In this document: positions 22,811 to 28,146 of the stretch, one piece after another
Position numbering within the stretch: position 1 is the stretch's first letter
Layout: each line of letters opens with the position of its first letter
Position numbers and translations under genes: made by a program
Assembly (NCBI GenBank): GCA_964496595.1
Contig: CAZCAI010000048.1
Location: 1 to 28,146, forward strand
Source of the DNA: JAAAOZ01 sp964496595
GTDB taxonomy: Bacteria; Chloroflexota; Anaerolineae; B4-G1; SLSP01
Direction: 5' to 3'
Length of the DNA: 28,146 bases
Notes under the pieces: generated by a model
Told to the model about the DNA's origin: nothing
The model's database searches: none
Seen by the model: only the letters and a program-made list of their open reading frames with translations

Positions 22811-25800
22811 ATGCTAGGTGAGCGATTACGTCGTTGGGAGCGAATTTGCTACGTCATCATTCTGCTGCTGGCGATTTTTAGTCGATTTTATATTTTAGGC
22901 GAGCGGGCGATCAGCCACGACGAGAGCATTCACACGAAGTTCGCCTGGAATCTGTATTCGGGGCAGGGCTTTCAGCACAGCCCGATGATGCACGGCCCGC
23001 TGCTCTTCGAGGCGACGGCCTTCAACTACCTGCTGTTCGGCGCGAACGATTTTACCTCGCGGATCTTTACCTCGCTGGTGGGGGTGGCGCTGGTGATGAC
23101 GCCCCTCCTCTTCCGCAAATGGTTGGGGCGCTGGGGCGCAGTGATCGGCGCGGTGCTGCTCTTAATCTCCCCCTCGATTTCCTACTACTCGCGGTACATC
23201 CGCCACGACGCGCCGCTGATGCTCACCGCCGTGCTCTGGATCTGGACGATCATGAAGTACCTGGAATCGGGCGAATCGCGGTGGCTGTACTGGCTGGCGG
23301 CCTTCTTCTCGTTGATGTATACCACGAAAGAAGCCTCGTATATCTACACGGCGATCTTCATCGCGCTACTGACGGTTCCCTTCGCCTGGCAAGTGATCCG
23401 CGTGAAATGGAAGCGCCCAGAGTTCTGGCCGATGATCGCGGGGATAGCGGCCCTGGCGCTGGTGATGGGCCTCGTCTTTGGCGTCTCCTTGCTCGGCGCG
23501 CCGACAACGGAGCATGCCTTGGATGAAGGCGGCGACACCCTAGGCGTCCTGGTCGCAGTCCCCTGGTGGGGACGGATGGCAGTGGCCGTCGCGTTCATCG
23601 CAGCATTGAGCACCGTCATACTGCTGACGCACGGCGTAGGCGAAAAGATTATGCGCCGCTCGCGCCTCTTCGACCTCCTGATGGTCATCGGGACGCTGAC
23701 ATTGCCCCTGGGAACGGCCTTCTTGTTGAAATTTGTCGGCGGCGTGGATATGGTGACAATCTCCGAGGTGCTGCGCTCCGGGAACCTCCAATCGCTGAGC
23801 TTCGCTACGATCTTCGCGACCTTCGCCATCTTAGGACTGATGTTGGCCGGCTCGGTGGCGTTAGGCATGTGGTGGGATCATTTGTCCTCCCCCAGAGGAG
23901 AGGAGCGCTGGCCGATGATCGCTCTCATTCACTACGCGATTTTTTTGATCACCTACACGACGATTTTCACCTGGGGCATCGGCGCGCTTTCCGGCTTGAT
24001 TGGCAGCCTGGCCTATTGGATGGCCCAACAGGGCGTCGCGCGCGGCAGTCAGCCGTGGTATTACTATCTGATGCTGGGGCCGCTCTACGAATACCTGGCG
24101 CTCGCGTTCGCGACGGTGGGCGGCGGCGGCGCCATCTTCTACGCGCTGCGGCGTGATGAAGGTCAGGATCAGCCAGACGAGGGCGTGATGCCCCACTTCG
24201 ATTGGCAGCGCCTCTTCCCCCTGCTCCTGTTGGGCTGGACGTTAGCTTCGTGGTTCGCCTACACCTACGCCGGCGAAAAGATGCCCTGGCTGTTGGTACA
24301 TATCACCCTGCCGAATGTCTTCCTGGCCGCGTGGGCGTTGGGGCGCATCGTGCGCAGCGTGGCTCAGAAGGAGCTTTGGATCGAGCGGCGGGGGTGGGTC
24401 TTCGTGGTGATGCTGCCGCTGGCCGTGATCGCTTTGGCCGTCTTCGGCGATGCGATAGGCACGGTCTTGGCGACCTGGCGCGGCGGCTTCTCCGAGGCCG
24501 GCCCGACGCTGGCGCAATTGGAGCCGTTTGGCGTGGCGCTCGGCGGGCTGCTCGGCTTCGTCGGATGCACGGGCCTGCTGGTGTGGGTCGGGCAGAAGAT
24601 CGGTCCGGAACCGGCGCTGCGTCTGGCAGGCGTGACTCTCGCGCTGGCGCTGGGCCTGCTCACCGTGCGTACGATGGTCATGCTCAACTACATCAACCAC
24701 GATATGGCGACGGAGTTCTTGGTCTACGCGCACGGCGCGCCCGATATCAAAGTGGCGCTGGAACAGATCGAAGAAGTCTCCTGGCGCACCACCGGCACGG
24801 CGGATCGGGTCAAGGTCGCCTACGGGGAGGATGGCTCGTGGCCCTTCACCTGGTACATGGTCGATTATCCCAACCATTACTTCTACGGACAGACGCCGGA
24901 TCACGAGCAGTTGTTGGCATGCCCCGTAGTCATTGCCGGAACGCCGCAGTGGGAGGCCGTCGAGGGGATTTTGGGCGCGGATTATCTCAAATTCGATTAT
25001 AAATATCTCTGGTGGCCGATCCAGGACTACTACGGGATGACGTGGGATCGCATCCGCAACGCCCTCACCGATCCGCGCTGGCGCGAGGGATTGTGGGACA
25101 TCATCTGGGCGCGGGATTATCGCGCGTATGCGGAATATCAGGCGGAGGTCAAGAGCACGCCGGAGAACGAGGTGGAGCCGTTCACCTTGCAGACGTGGCC
25201 GCATCGCAAGGAGTTCCGGCTCTACGTCCGGCGCGATCTGGCGCAGGAGGTGTGGAGCTATCAATTGGGCGCGGAAGGCGCGCCGGAGCCGATCCCGCAA
25301 GAGACGGCGGCGCCCGATCCCTACGCGGCGGGCGAGCGCGTGCTGGAGATCGCGAGCAAGGCGCCGCTCTCAGAATCGGCGGGGCGCGGCATGGCTATCG
25401 CGCCGGATGGCACGCTCTACGTGGCGGATACGGCCCAGCATCGCGTGGTGCGCCTCACACCTCAGGGCACGGTTCTGAGCGCGTGGGGCAGCTACGGCGT
25501 CGAGCCGGGCCAGTTCAGCGAGCCGTGGGATGTGGCCGTCGATCCGGCGGGCAACGTCTACGTGGCCGATACGTGGAATCACCGCGTGCAGAAGTTTGAT
25601 GCGCAGGGCGATTACCTGCTGAGTTGGGGCGCGCTGGCGCAGGTCGCGGCGCTGGGCGATCCCGGCGGGCAGGGCGTCTTCTTCGGGCCGCGCGGCATCG
25701 CCGTCGATCCAGAGGGAAGAGATGGCGTGGAGATCTACGTGACGGATACGGGCAACAAGCGCGTCCAGGTCTTCGATGCGGAGGGCAACTTCCTGCGCGA

Positions 25801-26239
25801 GTTTGGCGGTGACGGCGCGGCGCTGGGACAACTCAGCGAGCCGGTCGGCATCGCGATCAGCGAGCGGCGGGAGATCTACGTGGCCGATACGTGGAACCGG
25901 CGCGTGCAGGTCTTCACGGTGGACGGCGTCGCCCTGCGCTCGTGGGACATCCCCACCTGGAGGCCGGATAATCCAGAGGAAAAGCCCTTCTTAGCCCTGG
26001 ACAGCGAGCACGTCTACGTCAGCGACGCCACACACCGGCGGGTGCTGGCCTTCACACACGAGGGCAGCTTCCGCTGGGCGCTGGGCGGCGGCACGACAAC
26101 CGGCGCCTCACTCCTCTTCCCGGAGGGCATCGCTGTGGACGAAGACAGCGGCATCCTCTACGTCGCCGATCCCTACGCGCAACAGGTGATCGGGTATACG
26201 TTGCCATCGCCCGGCGCGTACGAAGAAGGAGGGGAATAG
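22811..26239 (+). CDS. Agl23-like (TIGR03663-type) membrane protein fused to NHL propeller
   Basis: The 1142-residue protein starts with a polytopic GT-C-like region (about 1-640) resembling the flippase-activity-associated Agl23/TIGR03663 family. It has ISHDESIHTKFAWNL in the first loop (catalytic-type Asp-Glu), HGPLLFE, YYSRYIRHD and KEASYIYT. A soluble linker region follows (about 640-850). From about 855 to the end come six NHL repeats with the core L/IYVADTWNHRVQKF pattern, enough for a six-bladed beta-propeller outside the membrane. The likely job is transfer of a sugar to envelope glycoconjugates, with the propeller binding a partner or substrate; this is inferred. The ATG at 22811 has AGGAG 5 nt upstream, better than the GTG at 22805 that overlaps that site. 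It follows the GT39-like gene on the same strand. Confidence 0.88.
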   Translation: MLGERLRRWERICYVIILLLAIFSRFYILGERAISHDESIHTKFAWNLYSGQGFQHSPMMHGPLLFEATAFNYLLFGANDFTSRIFTSLVGVALVMTPLLFRKWLGRWGAVIGAVLLLISPSISYYSRYIRHDAPLMLTAVLWIWTIMKYLESGESRWLYWLAAFFSLMYTTKEASYIYTAIFIALLTVPFAWQVIRVKWKRPEFWPMIAGIAALALVMGLVFGVSLLGAPTTEHALDEGGDTLGVLVAVPWWGRMAVAVAFIAALSTVILLTHGVGEKIMRRSRLFDLLMVIGTLTLPLGTAFLLKFVGGVDMVTISEVLRSGNLQSLSFATIFATFAILGLMLAGSVALGMWWDHLSSPRGEERWPMIALIHYAIFLITYTTIFTWGIGALSGLIGSLAYWMAQQGVARGSQPWYYYLMLGPLYEYLALAFATVGGGGAIFYALRRDEGQDQPDEGVMPHFDWQRLFPLLLLGWTLASWFAYTYAGEKMPWLLVHITLPNVFLAAWALGRIVRSVAQKELWIERRGWVFVVMLPLAVIALAVFGDAIGTVLATWRGGFSEAGPTLAQLEPFGVALGGLLGFVGCTGLLVWVGQKIGPEPALRLAGVTLALALGLLTVRTMVMLNYINHDMATEFLVYAHGAPDIKVALEQIEEVSWRTTGTADRVKVAYGEDGSWPFTWYMVDYPNHYFYGQTPDHEQLLACPVVIAGTPQWEAVEGILGADYLKFDYKYLWWPIQDYYGMTWDRIRNALTDPRWREGLWDIIWARDYRAYAEYQAEVKSTPENEVEPFTLQTWPHRKEFRLYVRRDLAQEVWSYQLGAEGAPEPIPQETAAPDPYAAGERVLEIASKAPLSESAGRGMAIAPDGTLYVADTAQHRVVRLTPQGTVLSAWGSYGVEPGQFSEPWDVAVDPAGNVYVADTWNHRVQKFDAQGDYLLSWGALAQVAALGDPGGQGVFFGPRGIAVDPEGRDGVEIYVTDTGNKRVQVFDAEGNFLREFGGDGAALGQLSEPVGIAISERREIYVADTWNRRVQVFTVDGVALRSWDIPTWRPDNPEEKPFLALDSEHVYVSDATHRRVLAFTHEGSFRWALGGGTTTGASLLFPEGIAVDEDSGILYVADPYAQQVIGYTLPSPGAYEEGGE

Positions 26240-26282
26240 GGAATAGGGAGTAGGAAAGTAGGGAGTAGAAGATGGAGAATAG
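26232..26282. repeat. Purine-rich degenerate repeat (GGGAATAG/GGGAGTAG)
   Basis: Six or so imperfect 7-9 bp units rich in GGGA and TAG span the end of the Agl23-NHL gene and the gap after it. The stop codon (26237-26239) lies within the repeat. Confidence 0.6.
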
Positions 26283-26303
26283 AGCTTGTCACTGTGGTTC
26301 CAT

Positions 26304-26332
26304 TCTACATTCGCAATTCATCATTCGCAATT
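26304..26332. repeat. ATTCGCAATTC-type repeat upstream of glgA
   Basis: Two ATTCGCAATT units in CATTCTACATTCGCAATTCATCATTCGC-like sequence end 6 bp before the glgA ribosome-binding site. Translated in the glgA frame this would give FAIHHSQFL, an artefactual N-terminal extension. Confidence 0.8.
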
Positions 26333-26348
26333 TTTACAGGAGGCGCTT

Positions 26349-27851
26349 ATGGAATCCAAACTTAAAATCGCAATGATCACACCGGAGTGCGTGCCGTTCG
26401 CCAAATCGGGCGGGCTGGCCGATGTGGTAGGGGCGTTGCCGGCGGCGCTGCGCAAGCTGGGCCACGAGGTGATCGTCATCATGCCCAAGTACAGGGACAT
26501 CAATTACGACGCGCACGGCCTGGAGCCGTTCTTCAACTCGATGGGCGTTTGGATGGGCACGACGCAGGAGTGGTGCGCGGTTCACACGACCACGACGGGG
26601 ACTTCGCAATCCCCTCAGAGCGCCGGCGTGCCGGTTTATTTCATCGAGTCGAACAAGTACTTCGACCGCTACGGCCTCTATCACGACGCCGAGATGGAGG
26701 ACTACGGGGATAACGTGCGGCGCTTTGGCTTCTTCACGCGGGCGGCGCTCCAACTCTGCCGCGATATGGGCTTCGCGCCCGACATCGTCCACGCGCACGA
26801 TTGGCAGACGGCATTGGCCCCGGCCTATCTAGATATCTGGCACTGGAATGACGAGGTGCTGGGCGGCGCGGCGAGCATGCTGACGATCCACAACATCGGC
26901 TATCAGGGCGTCTATCCAGCCGGAGATTACAACTACTTAGGCTTGCAGTGGAGCAACTTCACCGCGCAGAAGTTCGAGGATCACGGGGACATCAACTGCC
27001 TCAAGGGCGGGATTCACTACGCGGATATGGTCAACACCGTCAGCCCGACCTACGCGGATGAGACGCGGACGCCGGAATATGCGCACGGCCTCGCGCCCTA
27101 TCTCAACGACAAGGGCGCGAACTACATCGGCATCCTCAACGGCGTCGATTACACCGAGTGGAATCCGACCGTCGATGAGCTGATCCCGGCCAAGTACAGC
27201 GTCGATGATCTTTCCGGCAAGGCGATCTGCAAGCGCGAGCTGCAGAAGCGGATGGATCTGGAGGTGAATCCCGACATTCCCTTGATCGGCGTGGTGAGCC
27301 GGATGGTCGACCAGAAGGGGCTGGATCTGCTGGCCGGGGCCATCGAGAGGATTGTCCAGTCGATGCAGGTGCAATTCGCCATCTTAGGCTCCGGCAACAA
27401 GGGGCTGGAGTGGTATTTCGGCGGCCTGCCCGCGCGCTACGGCGGGCGGATCGGCAGCTATATCGGGTACAGCAACGAGCTGGCCCACTGGATCGAGGCG
27501 GGGTCGGATTTCTTCATCATGCCCTCGCGCTACGAGCCGTGCGGCCTTAACCAAATCTACTCGCTGCGCTACGGCACGCTGCCCATCGTGCGCTCGACCG
27601 GCGGCCTGGCGGATACGGTGCAGCAGTATAACGAGCACACAGGCGTGGGGACGGGCTTCAAATTCTGGGAACTGAGCGCCAACGCCGTCTACTACACCGT
27701 CGGCTGGGCGGTGAGCAGCTACTACGACCGCCGGCCGCACATCCGGGGGATGGTCCACCGCGCGATGGGTGAACGTTACTCCTGGGAGGATAGCGCCGCC
27801 GCTTACGTCGAAGCCTACCGCAAGGCGCTAGACAATAAGCGGTCGCGCTGA
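26349..27851 (+). CDS. glgA: Glycogen synthase (ADP-glucose type)
   Basis: It extends alpha-1,4-glucan from ADP-glucose (GT5). The 500-residue protein has the N-terminal nucleotide-sugar motif KSGGLADVVGALP (K19 onward), HAHDWQTAL, the HNIGYQG segment, LNGVDYTEWNP, VSRMVDQKGLDL, and the retaining-GT E-x7-E region PSRYEPCGLNQIYSLRYGT followed by STGGLADTV. Length and motifs are those of an intact enzyme. The ATG at 26349 is set by a perfect AGGAGG 5 nt upstream; an in-frame upstream start would only add translated repeat sequence. It lies 109 bp after the Agl23-NHL gene. No glgC or glgB is nearby; with the debranching enzyme and CBM48 protein it supports storage-glycogen metabolism. Confidence 0.97.
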   Translation: MESKLKIAMITPECVPFAKSGGLADVVGALPAALRKLGHEVIVIMPKYRDINYDAHGLEPFFNSMGVWMGTTQEWCAVHTTTTGTSQSPQSAGVPVYFIESNKYFDRYGLYHDAEMEDYGDNVRRFGFFTRAALQLCRDMGFAPDIVHAHDWQTALAPAYLDIWHWNDEVLGGAASMLTIHNIGYQGVYPAGDYNYLGLQWSNFTAQKFEDHGDINCLKGGIHYADMVNTVSPTYADETRTPEYAHGLAPYLNDKGANYIGILNGVDYTEWNPTVDELIPAKYSVDDLSGKAICKRELQKRMDLEVNPDIPLIGVVSRMVDQKGLDLLAGAIERIVQSMQVQFAILGSGNKGLEWYFGGLPARYGGRIGSYIGYSNELAHWIEAGSDFFIMPSRYEPCGLNQIYSLRYGTLPIVRSTGGLADTVQQYNEHTGVGTGFKFWELSANAVYYTVGWAVSSYYDRRPHIRGMVHRAMGERYSWEDSAAAYVEAYRKALDNKRSR

Positions 27852-27853
27852 AT

Positions 27854-27882
27854 TTGATTCGTCGCGCCAACAAGCGTATAAT
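27854..27882 (+). promoter_or_regulatory. Sigma-70-type promoter downstream of glgA
   Basis: TTGATT (27854-27859) and a perfect TATAAT (27877-27882) are 17 bp apart, directly after the glgA stop codon. The predicted start falls about 27889, inside the first bases of the partial family B element. The gene it would serve lies beyond the window. Confidence 0.6.
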
Positions 27883-27885
27883 GAA

Positions 27886-28070
27886 ATATCTACCGGACAC
27901 TTTAGAAAATAGCTCGCAGATTTTCACGGATCACACGGATTTTTAGATCTTTCAGCGGAGAAGTTCCCCATCTTGATGAGCTTCTTACCGCTCACGTCCA
28001 TTTGGACGAATTTAAAGTTGAATTTTATTCTTTACATTCCCGGAATAGCTCTTCCTGCAATATAAAAACT
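27886..28070. mobile_element. MITE-like element, family B, partial copy
   Basis: About 185 bp match 4526-4710 with five substitutions and two 1-bp indels (about 96% identity by eye), in the same orientation. The match stops at 28070; the right arm and its inverted terminal repeat (4711-4769 in the complete copy) are missing and are replaced by other sequence. Without the right end no target duplication can be recognised. Confidence 0.85.
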
Positions 28071-28078
28071 ACATCAGC

Positions 28079-28118
28079 CAATTGCGAATTTAGAATTGCG
28101 AATAGTGCCAAGTGGCAC
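28079..28118. repeat. Inverted ATTCGCAATTC-type repeat and small hairpin
   Basis: Two ATTGCGAA units (reverse orientation of the family seen upstream) are followed by a GTGCCA/TGGCAC hairpin at 28105-28118. They follow the broken end of the partial MITE; the last 28 bases of the window show nothing further. Confidence 0.6.
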
Positions 28119-28146
28119 CTTTGTCAAATCGAAGCCGAAACATCAG

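Noticed and set aside
26286..26348. Upstream start giving 21 extra residues on glgA
   Set aside because: The added peptide is translated ATTCGCAATTC repeat, while AGGAGG directly precedes the ATG at 26349.

Overview
The window reads as chromosomal DNA of an uncultured or environmental bacterium, most probably a member of the Chloroflexota (Anaerolineae-like). This is inferred from gene architecture, not from a search: long Thr/Pro linkers in a membrane-anchored protein, a MoeA fused to a periplasmic-binding-protein-like domain, large GT-C glycosyltransferases with beta-sandwich tails, an Agl23-type membrane protein fused to an NHL propeller, and many short dispersed repeats between otherwise dense, GC-rich housekeeping genes. 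No rRNA, tRNA, CRISPR array, phage gene or transposase gene was recognised.

Layout. Bases 52-4042 (minus) hold a probable three-gene operon: MoeA-PBP fusion, a Thr/Pro-rich anchored protein and a FAD-dependent oxidoreductase. Bases 4043-4835 are non-coding and contain two different MITE-like elements, then a clear promoter for the overlapping plus-strand pair idi2 / polyprenyl diphosphate synthase (4836-6910). A bidirectional terminator separates these from a minus-strand sugar-metabolism block (6991-15074): ATP-type and PPi-type phosphofructokinases, glycogen debranching enzyme, a 94-residue stand-alone CBM48 protein, 6-phosphogluconolactonase, glucose-6-phosphate dehydrogenase and a nitroreductase. 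A divergent promoter region (15075-15407) leads to the plus-strand housekeeping half: YceD (DUF177), the RpoD/SigA sigma factor behind an unusual repeat-containing leader, methionyl-tRNA synthetase, two giant membrane glycosyltransferase-like proteins and glycogen synthase.

How the genes fit together. glgA, the debranching enzyme and the CBM48 protein point to storage-glycogen turnover; the two phosphofructokinases and zwf/pgl route the released hexose phosphate into glycolysis and the oxidative pentose phosphate pathway. The idi2/GGPPS pair supplies prenyl diphosphates for quinones or carotenoids. The large GT-C proteins probably glycosylate envelope components from lipid-linked sugars.

The most noteworthy signals are not genes. 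(1) A MITE family (4128-4278 and 11457-11587) has matching 21-bp terminal inverted repeats and perfect 8-bp target duplications, resembling the IS66 family. (2) A second MITE (4526-4769) has a 9-bp duplication and a partial copy at 27886-28070 that abuts a promoter. (3) In the rpoD leader, one hairpin arm can pair with either of two 46-bp repeats. (4) A folded 5' leader precedes the CBM48 gene. (5) An intergenic ATTCGCAATTC-type repeat has been absorbed in frame into a glycosyltransferase gene. All are read by eye and need the computations named in each entry.
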